Assembly: GCA_937911855.1 (NCBI GenBank)
Contig: CALDPK010000172.1
Span: 1-25,881 of the forward strand
Length of the DNA stretch: 25,881 nucleotides
Source of the DNA: an uncultured Trueperaceae bacterium
GTDB taxonomy: Bacteria > Deinococcota > Deinococci > Deinococcales > Trueperaceae
Direction of reading: 5' to 3'
Part shown: positions 14,752-22,615 of the stretch, in pieces
How positions within the stretch are numbered: position 1 is the first letter of the stretch
Layout of the letters: each line of letters begins with the position of its first letter
Position numbers and translations under genes: made by a program
Notes under the pieces: model-generated
Told to the model about the DNA's origin: nothing
The model's input: the letters and a program-made list of their open reading frames with translations, nothing else
Databases searched by the model: none

Positions 14752-15759
14752 ATGCCCTTCCGCATCCGCGTCACCCTTTCAATCCTTTTATCGCTTGTGA
14801 TCATCGTGCTGGTCGGGCCCCTGCTGGTGCCCGTCCGGCCGTTGCCTGACACCGTCAGCGAAGCCTCGCTCGCCGGACCCGACAGCTCGTTCACAGAGGT
14901 CGGCGGAGTAGAGCTGCACTACGTCGATGCAGACCTCAGCTCGGACGCTGCGCCGCAGCTTGAGCAGCCGGTCATCCTCCTGCACGGTTACCTGTTCAAC
15001 ACCCGCACCTGGCGCGACGTGCAGCCGAGCCTGGCGCAAACCGGCCGGGTGATAAGTTTCGACCGGCCGGGCTTCGGCCTTACCGAGCGGCTGGAGTCGG
15101 GCAGCTGGACCGGCGAGAACCCTTACTCACCGGACGCGCAGGCCACCCTGACGCTCGGTCTCATGGATGAGCTGGGCATCGAGCAGGCGGTCCTCGTCGG
15201 CCACAACTCGGGCGGGCCGGTGGCACTCGAAGTTGCGCTGCGCGCGCCGGAACGCGTGAGCGGCCTGGTGCTGGTAGCTCCGGCCGTCTACCGGGTGGGC
15301 GGCAGTCCGGCCATCCTGCGGCCAGTTCTGGGCACGCCGCACATGAGCCGCCTGGGGCCGCTGCTGATGCGGCAGCTGGCCGGCGATCCGGGTGGCGGCT
15401 TCGTCGCCGCCAACTGGGGTAACCCGTCCCGGCTGGACGACCGCGCGCTCGAGGCGTTCGCCCTCAACTTCCGGCCGCACCACTGGGACCGCGGGCTGTG
15501 GGAGGTCTCCAAGGCCAGCCACGAAGTCGGCTTCCTGGACGACCTGCTGACGGTACAGACACCGGCGCTCGTCGTGAGCGGGGCAGCCGACACGGTCGTA
15601 CCACCGGCGGACTCGCAGCTGCTGGCAAACGAGCTTCCCGACGCGACTTTCGCCCTGCTCGACGAGTGCGGCCACTCGGTTCACGAGGAATGCCCCGCTG
15701 AGTTCACTGAACTCGTGCTGGGCTGGCTGCTGGATGAGAATTTACTCCTGGCTCCATGA
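14752..15759 (+). CDS. Membrane-anchored alpha/beta hydrolase
   Basis: 335 residues. An uncleaved-looking N-terminal hydrophobic helix (about 8-27) should anchor it in the membrane with the catalytic domain outside. The fold is a classical alpha/beta hydrolase: LLHGY oxyanion region (76-80), DRPGFGLT (104-111), nucleophile Ser153 in GHNSGG, Asp280 in GAADTVVPP and His308 in CGHSVHEE complete the triad. The nearest families are haloalkane-dehalogenase-like and epoxide-hydrolase-like esterases; the substrate cannot be named. TATCAG lies seven bases before the ATG, one mismatch from the leaderless TANNNT pattern. It ends 22 bases before the metallophosphoesterase. Confidence 0.85.
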   Translation: MPFRIRVTLSILLSLVIIVLVGPLLVPVRPLPDTVSEASLAGPDSSFTEVGGVELHYVDADLSSDAAPQLEQPVILLHGYLFNTRTWRDVQPSLAQTGRVISFDRPGFGLTERLESGSWTGENPYSPDAQATLTLGLMDELGIEQAVLVGHNSGGPVALEVALRAPERVSGLVLVAPAVYRVGGSPAILRPVLGTPHMSRLGPLLMRQLAGDPGGGFVAANWGNPSRLDDRALEAFALNFRPHHWDRGLWEVSKASHEVGFLDDLLTVQTPALVVSGAADTVVPPADSQLLANELPDATFALLDECGHSVHEECPAEFTELVLGWLLDENLLLAP

Positions 15760-15769
15760 GACGCGGTGC

Positions 15770-15775
15770 TAGGAT
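15770..15775 (+). promoter_or_regulatory. -10-like box for a leaderless start (metallophosphoesterase)
   Basis: TAGGAT followed by six bases and the GTG at 15782. It supports GTG as the true start. Confidence 0.45.
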
Positions 15776-15781
15776 GACGCT

Positions 15782-16507
15782 GTGATACTCGGAGTCATAA
15801 GTGACGTGCATGCAAACGTGCTCGCGCTCGAGGCGGCTGTCGCGGCCATGCGGCAGCGCGGGGTCGACAACATCATCTGCCTGGGCGACCTGGTGGGTTA
15901 CGGCCCCTCGCCGAACGAAACCATCGACATGATCCGGGAAGAAGGCATCGTCTGCACGCTCGGCGCGGCTGACGAACGGATCGCCTTCGACTTCGCCCGG
16001 GCCCGCAAGCCCCGGGCCGGCGTGGCCGACCAGATCCTGGAATGGACGCGCGAGGTGATCGAGCCCCGGCACGTGGAGTTCCTGCGCAGCCTGCCCGTCC
16101 AGCGCCGCCTGACGACTGCGGCTGGCCGGCTCCGCTACTTCCACGGCAGCCCCGAAACGCCCGGTGAACGGCTGAACCTGAACCAGGACCCCGTATCGCT
16201 CATGAACCTGCTGGAACGCAACCGCTGCAACATCATGATCGCCGGCGCCACCCACGTGCCGTTCTACCGGCAGGTCGGCGAAGGTTACGTGCTGAACCCC
16301 GGTTCCGTCGGCCTGGCGCTCAACGGTGAGCCGGGAGCGGACTACGCGGTGCTGACCATCGATGACGGGCTGGTCAACGTGCGCATGGACAAGGTTGAAT
16401 ACGATTTCGCGGCAGTCGCCTTCGACATAATCGCCTGGGGACTGCCGCGCATGGTTGCCGAGGCCGTTCAGCACGGCCGCATGCCTGATTCAGCCGACTA
16501 CGACTGA
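15782..16507 (+). CDS. Metallophosphoesterase family protein with altered metal motifs
   Basis: 241 residues of the calcineurin-like/YfcE phosphoesterase fold. Motifs I and II are intact: SDVHAN (Asp8, His10) and CLGDLVGYGPSPN (Asp36). The third motif, normally GNHD, reads GAAD (61-64), so the Asn and His are lost. Motif IV His121 is in RYFHGSP; the last motif, normally GHTH, reads GATH (155-158), keeping only the second His; LNPGSVG follows. Either one metal site is weakened or this is a subfamily with another chemistry. The GTG start at 15782 has TAGGAT six bases upstream. Its stop is five bases from the convergent thiolase stop. Substrate unknown. Confidence 0.8.
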   Translation: MILGVISDVHANVLALEAAVAAMRQRGVDNIICLGDLVGYGPSPNETIDMIREEGIVCTLGAADERIAFDFARARKPRAGVADQILEWTREVIEPRHVEFLRSLPVQRRLTTAAGRLRYFHGSPETPGERLNLNQDPVSLMNLLERNRCNIMIAGATHVPFYRQVGEGYVLNPGSVGLALNGEPGADYAVLTIDDGLVNVRMDKVEYDFAAVAFDIIAWGLPRMVAEAVQHGRMPDSADYD

Positions 16508-16512
16508 GCGGT

Positions 16513-17685
16513 TCAGACTTCCACGGCCAGAGCCAGTGCTTCGCCGCCGCCGATGCAGATGGACGCCATTCCCCGGCCGCCGCCGCGGGCGCGGAGCGCG
16601 CTCAGCAGCGTGACGAGGATGCGGGCACCCGAAGCACCGATCGGATGACCGAGTGCCACGGCGCCGCCGCGGACATTGACCTTGTCGGCAGGCAGGTCCA
16701 GTTCCTTCATCGCTGCCATGGGCACGACGCTGAACGCTTCATTTATCTCGAACAGGTCGACATCAGCGGCACTCCAGCCGAGCCGTTCCAGCAGCCTGTG
16801 CATGGCGGTGACGGGCGCAGTGGTGAACCACTCGGGTTCGTGCGCGTGTGACGACCAGCCTTTGATGACGCCCAAAGGTTCCAGGCCGCGCTCGCGGGCG
16901 ACCGTCTCGTCAGCCAGGAACAGGGCTGCCGCGCCGTCATTGATCGTCGAGGCGTTGGCTGCGGTGATGCTGCCGTCCTGCTCGAATGCCGGCCGCAGGG
17001 TGGGCAGTTTCTCGAAGTTCACCTGGTCGGGGCCTTCGTCCTTGCTGACCTCGGTGACCTGACCGCGCCGGCCGGGCACCTGGATGGTCACAGTCTCGTC
17101 GGCGAAATCGCCTGCGGCAGCGGCAGCCTGGGCGCGCTCGTAACTGCGTACTGCGAACTCGTCCTGCTGCTCGCGGGTGAAGCCGTACTTGCCGGCACAC
17201 AGTTCAGCGCATGAACCCATGTGTTTCTGGTTGTACACGTCCCAGAGGCCGTCGTGGATGAGTGAATCGACGATCTTGCCGTCGCCCAGCCTGAGTCCTG
17301 CGCGCGCTCCGGGCAGCAGGTAGGGGGCGTTGCTCATCGATTCGGTACCGCCAGCCAGGACCATGCCGGCTTCGCCTGAGCCGATGAGCCGGCTGGCCTG
17401 GATGACGGCCTCGAGCCCGCTGCCGCACATCTTGTTCAGCGTCACGGCCGGGGTGGAGTCGCCCAGTCCGGCCTTGATGACCACCTGCCGGGCGGGCGCC
17501 TGGCCCTGACCGGCGGAGAGCACGTTGCCGATGAACGCGTGTTCAACGTCGTTTCCGGTCACGTTGATCCGGCCGGCGAGTTCCCTGACCACCTGGGCTG
17601 CCAGGTCGGGGGCGGACACGGCTGCGAGTGATCCCTGGAGGGCTCCGAGCGGGCTGCGTCCGGCCGCTGTGATTACGATTGCCAT
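16513..17685 (-). CDS. Acetyl-CoA acetyltransferase (thiolase)
   Basis: 390 residues, full length for biosynthetic or degradative thiolases of the PhaA/AtoB group, which join or split acetoacetyl-CoA and acetyl-CoA. Nucleophile Cys87 is in LNKMCGSGLEAV, His347 in GHPIGASGAR and Cys377 in CIGGGEALAL. The C-terminal motif usually reads GGGQG or GGGMG; Glu-Ala replaces the last part here, a minor change. The ATG at 17685 lies 13 bases after the stop of the secreted stalk-like protein on the same strand, with a GGTGAGG just upstream, so co-transcription is likely. With hbd and the hydratase on the opposite strand, three sequential four-carbon acyl-CoA steps lie within 5 kb. Confidence 0.93.
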   Translation of the reverse strand: MAIVITAAGRSPLGALQGSLAAVSAPDLAAQVVRELAGRINVTGNDVEHAFIGNVLSAGQGQAPARQVVIKAGLGDSTPAVTLNKMCGSGLEAVIQASRLIGSGEAGMVLAGGTESMSNAPYLLPGARAGLRLGDGKIVDSLIHDGLWDVYNQKHMGSCAELCAGKYGFTREQQDEFAVRSYERAQAAAAAGDFADETVTIQVPGRRGQVTEVSKDEGPDQVNFEKLPTLRPAFEQDGSITAANASTINDGAAALFLADETVARERGLEPLGVIKGWSSHAHEPEWFTTAPVTAMHRLLERLGWSAADVDLFEINEAFSVVPMAAMKELDLPADKVNVRGGAVALGHPIGASGARILVTLLSALRARGGGRGMASICIGGGEALALAVEV

Positions 17686-17698
17686 GTTCTGAATGACC

Positions 17699-18541
17699 TC
17701 ACCTTCTGAAAATCATGTCTGCTGTAAGCTGCTGCCACTCTACCTGCACGGTGCCGCGCAGGTTGGTCGCTGCGGGCAGGAGCAGCACCCCGCTCACGGG
17801 GCTGCCGGGGGCGACGGCGGCGTCCCCCTGCACTATCACCACACCCCCCGTGGGGTCGAGCCTGCTGTTCACGCCTGACTGCCGGATGCCGAACGACAGG
17901 TCAGCCTCAGCCGGTTCACTGGCGCTGAGCACGAAGTACAGCGGCCTCTGGCCATCAAGCCCGGCGTTGAACTCGTCCAGGTCACTGCGCAGCCCGGGGT
18001 AGGCCAGGCCGAGCAGGCCCAGATCTACGAGCAGAACGCTCTGTTCACCCGCAGTCAGGTGCAGGGCCTTCACGCCGTTGGCCAGGTCGATGATCTGGCT
18101 GCGGGCGGTCGCGCTGGGCGGCGGCAAGGCAGGGAGCGGTGCCGGTACACCAGGTGTCTCACCTGACAGCAGCAGGCGCGTACGGTCGGGGAGCACGAGC
18201 ACCACGCCACTGATGCTGGCGCCGATCTCCTCAAGGAGTTCACGGGGAGCCCACAGTTCACCGCCCGCGTCGGTTACTGGAACACTGAGCCTGAGCTCAC
18301 GAGGCTCGGTTTCGCCTGCCGGCAGCCACAGCCAGTCGCGTTCGCCGGCCCAGACCGTGATCATCCCGAAACCGGTCCGCACGGTCACGGAGTTGCCGAT
18401 GCGGGTGGCAGCGGTATCGAGTCCGCGGGCCAGGTCATTGACGCTGAAGTGCCTGACGCCGTACAGCTCGGTTTCCGCCACCTGCTGCCCGAAAGCACAG
18501 CCCAGGCACAGGATCAGGAGCGCGGCCAGTCTGCAGAGCAT
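17699..18541 (-). CDS. Secreted protein with a copper-amine-oxidase-N-like (stalk) region
   Basis: 280 residues with a signal peptide (MLCRLAALLILCLGCAFG, cleavage after about residue 18-20; the Cys near the end could suit a lipobox but the context is not canonical). The mature part has a region resembling the stalk domains found before amidases (FSVNDLARGLDT, VRTGFGMITVWAG, and the PRELLEEIGASI segment), then a Pro-rich linker near 135-145 and a beta-rich C-terminal domain resembling the start of an N-acetylmuramoyl-L-alanine amidase but without recognisable zinc ligands. I do not assign a function. The ATG at 18541 is preferred over the one at 18553 because TATGCT lies seven bases upstream of it. 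Probably co-transcribed with thiolase. Confidence 0.55.
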   Translation of the reverse strand: MLCRLAALLILCLGCAFGQQVAETELYGVRHFSVNDLARGLDTAATRIGNSVTVRTGFGMITVWAGERDWLWLPAGETEPRELRLSVPVTDAGGELWAPRELLEEIGASISGVVLVLPDRTRLLLSGETPGVPAPLPALPPPSATARSQIIDLANGVKALHLTAGEQSVLLVDLGLLGLAYPGLRSDLDEFNAGLDGQRPLYFVLSASEPAEADLSFGIRQSGVNSRLDPTGGVVIVQGDAAVAPGSPVSGVLLLPAATNLRGTVQVEWQQLTADMIFRR

Positions 18542-18548
18542 CCCGGCC

Positions 18549-18554
18549 AGCATA
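18549..18554 (-). promoter_or_regulatory. -10-like box for a leaderless start (stalk-like gene)
   Basis: TATGCT on the minus strand, then seven bases, then ATG at 18541. The box overlaps the alternative upstream ATG at 18553, which would then not be transcribed. Confidence 0.4.
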
Positions 18555-18605
18555 GCAGCGCGTCACAATCCCGTCCGGAACACCTAAAACATGGAGCTAC
18601 CCTGC

Positions 18606-18611
18606 TAAAAT
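18606..18611 (+). promoter_or_regulatory. -10-like box upstream of hflX
   Basis: TAAAAT ends five bases before the in-frame ATC at 18617. On the leaderless pattern, transcription would start at about 18617-18618, at that codon. Confidence 0.45.
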
Positions 18612-18616
18612 GCGGT

Positions 18617-20350
18617 ATCGAAAAGGTTCACGGCAAACTTTCAGGACTCAAGCAGAATGAGATAAAGCGTCTCAGCAACCTTTACCGGCGCAAAGTTCCG
18701 CCGCAGGCTGCGGTCACGGCCGACCTGGGCCGCGCACTCGTGACGCTGACAGCTGACCTGGGACGCCAGATCAGCCTGCTCATCGACCGGCGCGGCCGGG
18801 TCGTGACCGTATCGGTGGGAGACGCTGCCGACACGCCCCTGCCGGAGCTGTCCGGCGAGGCCGAAAGCCGGCTGTACGGCCTGCGGCTGGTGCACACGCA
18901 CCTCAAATCCGGTGGCCTGAGCGGCAACGACCTGTCCATGCTGTTCCTGCACCGGCTGGACGCCATGATCTCCGTCGACGTGCACATCACGGCTGACAAC
19001 GCAGTTACCGGCCCCTGCCAGCTGGCCACGGTCTCGCCGCCCACCAGCAGCGAGGAAGACTGGATCGTCGACGAGCCCGTCTCAATCCAGGAGCTCGAAC
19101 AGGAGAACTTCCTGCAGCGCATAACCGCGCTCGAGGAAGAGCTGGCCCGCTCCAGACAGGCCCGCGAGGTCGTGAGCACCAGCGCCGAGCGCGCCGTGCT
19201 GATCGGCCTGCAGACGAACGAGGATCACGACGAAGCGGTGGCGCGAATCGACGAGCTGGCGGAACTGGCCCGCTCGGCCGGAGCGGTCGTGGCGTACAGC
19301 AGCGTGCAGTCCCGCTCCCGGCCTGACCCGCGCACCCTGATCGGCGGCGGCAAGCTGCAGGAGCTCGTGTCCAAGGCGTACCACGAGGATGCCGACATGC
19401 TCATCTTCGACCGGGAACTCACGCCCGCCCAGGGACGCGAGATCGAGAAGGCCACCAACCTGAAGGTGCTGGACCGGACGCAGCTGATCCTGGACATCTT
19501 TGCGCAGAACGCCCGCGGTTACGAAGCCAAGGTGCAGGTTGAACTGGCGCAGCTGCAGTACCAGCTGCCCCGCCTGGCCGGGCGCGGCACGACCATGAGC
19601 AGGCTGGGTGGCGGCATCGGCACCCGTGGTCCCGGTGAGACGAAGCTCGAGGTCGACCGCCGCCGCATCCGCGACCGGATCACGGCACTCGAGAAGAACG
19701 TCGACGAGATAAGCCGGCGCCGTACCGAGACCCGCAAGCAGCGCACCATCTCCACCGTCCCGGTGGTGGCACTCGTCGGCTACACCAACGCCGGCAAGAG
19801 CTCGCTGTTCAACCGGCTGACCAGGGCTGACGTCCTGTCGCAGTCGAAACTGTTCGCCACGCTCAGACCCACCACCCGCGAGGCGTGGCTGCCTGACCTG
19901 GCCCAGTGGGGCGCCAAGGTGCTGCTGACCGACACGGTCGGTTTCATCCGCGACCTGCCCGACGAGCTCGTCAGCGCCTTCCGCGCCACGCTCGAGGAAC
20001 TGCATGATTCCGACCTGCTGTTGCACGTCGTAGACGCTGCTGCACCCGGCGCGCCCGAACGGGTTGACTCTGTGAACAGGATCCTGGATGACCTCGACCT
20101 GGAGCCACCGCGGCTGATCGTACTCAACAAGTCCGACCTGGCTGACGGGAATGACCTGGCTCAGCTGGGCCAGCGCTACGGGGCGCTTGCCGTCTCCGCG
20201 CAGACCGGTGCCGGCGTCGATGAACTGAAAGCCCGCCTGGCGGCGATCCTCGAGTCTTCGTCAGCGGCGACGCATGACGGCGGCGACCACGAAGATGAGC
20301 GCCTGGGCAAGGATGATGACGCTGCCCGATGGCACGTCCAGCCAGAATGA
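18617..20350 (+). CDS. hflX: GTPase HflX (ribosome-associated), probable non-ATG start
   Basis: About 577 residues. HflX GTPases split stalled or hibernating 70S ribosomes. The N-terminal region found in Deinococcus HflX (KVHGKLSGLKQNEIKRL) begins right at the start, then the HflX-N domain (QTNEDHDEAVARIDEL, GGGKLQEL, FDRELTPAQ), the coiled linker around GGGIGTRGPGETKLE, and the G domain: GYTNAGKSSLFNRLT (about 388-402), DTVGFIRDLP, NKSD and a final SAQTGAG. No ATG, GTG or TTG lies in frame near the conserved start; the codon at 18617 is ATC. The last 90 bases overlap the convergent ABC permease, and the C-terminal tail after LAAILESS is probably not conserved. Confidence 0.9.
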   Translation: MEKVHGKLSGLKQNEIKRLSNLYRRKVPPQAAVTADLGRALVTLTADLGRQISLLIDRRGRVVTVSVGDAADTPLPELSGEAESRLYGLRLVHTHLKSGGLSGNDLSMLFLHRLDAMISVDVHITADNAVTGPCQLATVSPPTSSEEDWIVDEPVSIQELEQENFLQRITALEEELARSRQAREVVSTSAERAVLIGLQTNEDHDEAVARIDELAELARSAGAVVAYSSVQSRSRPDPRTLIGGGKLQELVSKAYHEDADMLIFDRELTPAQGREIEKATNLKVLDRTQLILDIFAQNARGYEAKVQVELAQLQYQLPRLAGRGTTMSRLGGGIGTRGPGETKLEVDRRRIRDRITALEKNVDEISRRRTETRKQRTISTVPVVALVGYTNAGKSSLFNRLTRADVLSQSKLFATLRPTTREAWLPDLAQWGAKVLLTDTVGFIRDLPDELVSAFRATLEELHDSDLLLHVVDAAAPGAPERVDSVNRILDDLDLEPPRLIVLNKSDLADGNDLAQLGQRYGALAVSAQTGAGVDELKARLAAILESSSAATHDGGDHEDERLGKDDDAARWHVQPE

Positions 20351-21103
20351 CAGCAGCAATCCACCCAGCGTACTGATCAGGCCGATGATGACCGCGCGGA
20401 CGGTCATGCCGGCCAGCGAGCGGGACACGAGCCTTGCCGCTGCCGCCGGGATTACCAGGTAGGCAGCCATCAGCACTACCCCCACAACCTGCGCGCTGAC
20501 CACGACGATGAGCGCTGCCAGTGCGAAGAGCACGTACTCGAGCAGGCGCACCCGCACGCCGTCAGTCTGGGCCAGCTCACTGTCAAAAGTGGCGTAGGCG
20601 AGCCTGGGCCACAGCAGGCACAGGGCTGTGACGCTGATCGCGAACACGCTGAGAATCACCCACAGGTCAGCCTGCGAGACGGCCAGGATCGAGCCGAACA
20701 GCAGGCTGAACACGTCGACGCTGCTGCGTTCAGGTGGGATCACCGACACGAACAGGACGGCCAGCGCGACGGTCACGGCGAAGAACACGCCGATGACGGT
20801 GTCCGAACCCAGGCGGGTCCTGTCGCGCACGAACGCGATGCCTATCGCTACCAGCAGCGTGAACGGCACGGCCAGCGTCAGCGGGTACTGAAGGATGCCG
20901 CCGTCGCCACTGAAGGCCGCGACCAGGGCGCCCAGCGCTATGCCGCCGAACGACGCGTGTGCCAGACCGTCGCCGAGGAACGACAGGCCGCGCTGCACCA
21001 CGAACGTCCCCACCATCCCCGCCATGACGGCGATGACGAGGCCCGCCAGCAGCGCGCGCTGCATGAAGGCGAAGCTGAAAAGTGTCGTCAGCTCCTCGAT
21101 CAC
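20261..21103 (-). CDS. Zinc/manganese-type ABC transporter permease (ABC-3 family)
   Basis: 280 residues with about eight membrane helices, the permease of a divalent-metal importer (ZnuB/MntB/TroC group). The signature FLGDGLAHASFGGIALG lies about 41-57 and the conserved VVGVVLMAAYLVIPAAAARL near 205-225. The start is a GTG at 21103 that overlaps the stop of the ATPase gene (GTGA), so the two are coupled. The 3' end runs 90 bases into the convergent hflX. No substrate-binding protein or Fur/Zur-type regulator gene is in the window, so the metal cannot be decided from context. Confidence 0.9.
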   Translation of the reverse strand: MIEELTTLFSFAFMQRALLAGLVIAVMAGMVGTFVVQRGLSFLGDGLAHASFGGIALGALVAAFSGDGGILQYPLTLAVPFTLLVAIGIAFVRDRTRLGSDTVIGVFFAVTVALAVLFVSVIPPERSSVDVFSLLFGSILAVSQADLWVILSVFAISVTALCLLWPRLAYATFDSELAQTDGVRVRLLEYVLFALAALIVVVSAQVVGVVLMAAYLVIPAAAARLVSRSLAGMTVRAVIIGLISTLGGLLLSFWLDVPSGSVIILAQALIFVVAAVMRRR

Positions 21104-21840
21104 ACGACCAGCACCCGGTGGCCGTGACCCTGGTGGCCGTAGGCGTCGCGCAGTACCGAGTCGGTCATGACGTCCGCCGGGTCGCCGCAGGCCCTCAGCG
21201 TGCGGTTGACGACTGCCACCATGTCAGCGTGATAGCGGGCGGCGGTCAGGTCGTGCGTGATCATGACCACGGCCGAGCCGCTGCGCTCCTGGTACGTCTC
21301 AAGCAGGTGGTACAGGTCGTGCTCGGCCAGGAAGTCCACGCCGGTGGCGGGCTCATCCAGCAGCACGAGCTGTGGCCGCCGGACCATTGCGCGGGCCAGG
21401 TAGACGCGCTGCACTTCCCCGCCCGAAAGCTGTGCAAGCCTGCGGTCCAGCAGGTGGTGGGCACCCACGAGTTTCAGTGCTTCTTCTGCCAGTTCGCGTT
21501 CGGTCGCTGAGATCCGTACGGGCCAGGAACGGCGCAGGCCTGACACGACCAGTTCCACGGCGCTGGCCGGGAAGCTCCGGTCGAACGTCTTAAGCTGCGG
21601 CACGTAGCCGATCAGGTCGGGCCTGACGCCTGCGTCATGGCCGAAGATCGCTGCGTGGCCGGTGTCCGGCCTGACGAGGCCAAGGGCGACCTTGATGAGG
21701 GTGCTCTTGCCGCCACCGTTGGGACCGATAATTGCGAGCGTCCGTCCCGGTTGCAGGTCAAGGCTGACGTTACTCAGTGCCTCGACGATTCCGAAACGGA
21801 CGCTTACGTTGTGAATATGAACCGCCGGGTAGGACTCCAT
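21100..21840 (-). CDS. Zinc/manganese-type ABC transporter ATP-binding protein
   Basis: 246 residues, the ATPase partner of the permease downstream. Walker A GPNGGGKST is at 39-47, the signature LSGGEVQR at 138-145, Walker B LVLLDEP at 158-164 and the H-loop His196 in MITHDL. The C-terminus carries a short His-rich stretch (GHQGHGH), suggestive of zinc contact but not proof. The ATG at 21840 has an AGGGAGAG Shine-Dalgarno site a few bases upstream; a GTG at 21846 is less likely because it lies too near that site. Unlike many core genes, this one is thus preceded by a leader, as expected for a gene following rpmB on the same strand. Confidence 0.92.
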   Translation of the reverse strand: MESYPAVHIHNVSVRFGIVEALSNVSLDLQPGRTLAIIGPNGGGKSTLIKVALGLVRPDTGHAAIFGHDAGVRPDLIGYVPQLKTFDRSFPASAVELVVSGLRRSWPVRISATERELAEEALKLVGAHHLLDRRLAQLSGGEVQRVYLARAMVRRPQLVLLDEPATGVDFLAEHDLYHLLETYQERSGSAVVMITHDLTAARYHADMVAVVNRTLRACGDPADVMTDSVLRDAYGHQGHGHRVLVV

Positions 21841-21858
21841 GGTCACTCTCCCTGACGG

Positions 21859-21914
21859 AGCCCGGGCCGCCGGGGCTTACAGGTCCCCGTGTTGATCCAG
21901 GGCTGGTTCAGCCC
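21859..21914 (-). terminator. Two GC hairpins between rpmB and the ABC ATPase gene
   Basis: GGGCT/AGCCC (21900-21914, loop of five, overlapping the rpmB stop) and AGCCC/GGGCT (about 21859-21877) can form hairpins in the 67-base gap. Neither has a T-run, so they may only reduce read-through from the strongly expressed ribosomal gene. Confidence 0.3.
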
Positions 21915-22162
21915 CGGTTGAGCTTCTGCGGGTTCACAAGCAGGGTCGGGTCCAGGCTGCGGAGAGCTTTGGCGCTCAGCCACATGCGCTGGGGCTTGCC
22001 GTCAACCCAGACGGTGCGCTTGTGAAGGTTGGGCTTGACGGTGCGCTTGTGCACGCCGACTTTCTTGAGGCCCACGCCGCCCTTCTTCTTGGGCGAACCC
22101 TTGCGGATGCTGGTTGTCGAATGCCGCGTCTTGCGGCCGGTGATTGCACATACTCTGGCCAT
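21908..22162 (-). CDS. rpmB: 50S ribosomal protein L28
   Basis: 84 residues beginning MARVCAITGRKT, with the GGVGLKKVGVHKR segment and NLHKRTVWVDG, then WLSAKALRSL. The inserted GGVG block and the WLSAxALRxL ending match Deinococcus-type L28 and support the assignment of the core segment. It is the Cys-poor form: one Cys only, with none of the paired Cys of zinc-binding L28. The ATG at 22162 has a strong Shine-Dalgarno site (GGAGG, 22173-22177), and TACAAT at 22224-22229 is a -10 candidate, giving a leader of about 55 bases. A conventional leader is expected for a ribosomal protein gene. Confidence 0.95.
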   Translation of the reverse strand: MARVCAITGRKTRHSTTSIRKGSPKKKGGVGLKKVGVHKRTVKPNLHKRTVWVDGKPQRMWLSAKALRSLDPTLLVNPQKLNRG

Positions 22163-22172
22163 GGTTTTATTT

Positions 22173-22177
22173 CCTCC
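22173..22177 (-). promoter_or_regulatory. Shine-Dalgarno site of rpmB
   Basis: GGAGG on the minus strand, about ten bases before the ATG at 22162. It is one of the few strong ribosome binding sites in the core segment. Confidence 0.6.
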
Positions 22178-22223
22178 AGCGCCACCGGTCCTGCACAGGG
22201 GTGCTCCGGAAGCAAACTTGATG

Positions 22224-22229
22224 ATTGTA
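22224..22229 (-). promoter_or_regulatory. -10 box upstream of rpmB
   Basis: TACAAT on the minus strand, 61 bases before the rpmB ATG, in the 100-base gap after the HIT gene. No clear -35 is seen. Confidence 0.4.
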
Positions 22230-22262
22230 GCAGAAAACGGGACGTCCGTGCGGAACTGCAGG

Positions 22263-22610
22263 TTACTTCGCCAGCAGCGGTCCCAGCGGTTCGCCGCCCA
22301 GCAGGTGCACGTGCAGGTGCGGCACTTCCATGTGCGCATGCTCGCCGCTGTTGACTATCAGCCTGAAACCCCTGTCCAGGCCTTCCTGCTCTGCCACGCG
22401 CCGGGCGGTCAGGAACAGGTGGCCGAGCACCTCTTCATCGCCGGGTTCGACGGCCGACGCCATCTCGATCCGTCGGTTGGGGATTATCAGGATGTGCACT
22501 TTCGCCTGGGGGTTGATGTCCCGGAAGGCCGTGACCAGGTCGTCCTGGTAGACGATGTCTGCCGGCACTTCCCGCCTCACGATCTTGCTGAAGATGGTTT
22601 CCTCTGCCAC
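22263..22610 (-). CDS. HIT-family (Hint-like) nucleotide hydrolase/transferase
   Basis: 115 residues of the Hint branch of the histidine-triad superfamily, which hydrolyses nucleoside phosphoramidates. The start region (TIFSKIVRREVPADIVYQDD) and the triad HLHVH (98-102, nucleophile His100) are intact, as is NSGEHAHMEV before it. The start is a GTG at 22610, five bases after the pyrE stop, so it is probably co-transcribed with pyrE. Confidence 0.92.
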   Translation of the reverse strand: MAEETIFSKIVRREVPADIVYQDDLVTAFRDINPQAKVHILIIPNRRIEMASAVEPGDEEVLGHLFLTARRVAEQEGLDRGFRLIVNSGEHAHMEVPHLHVHLLGGEPLGPLLAK

Positions 22611-22615
22611 TGTTC

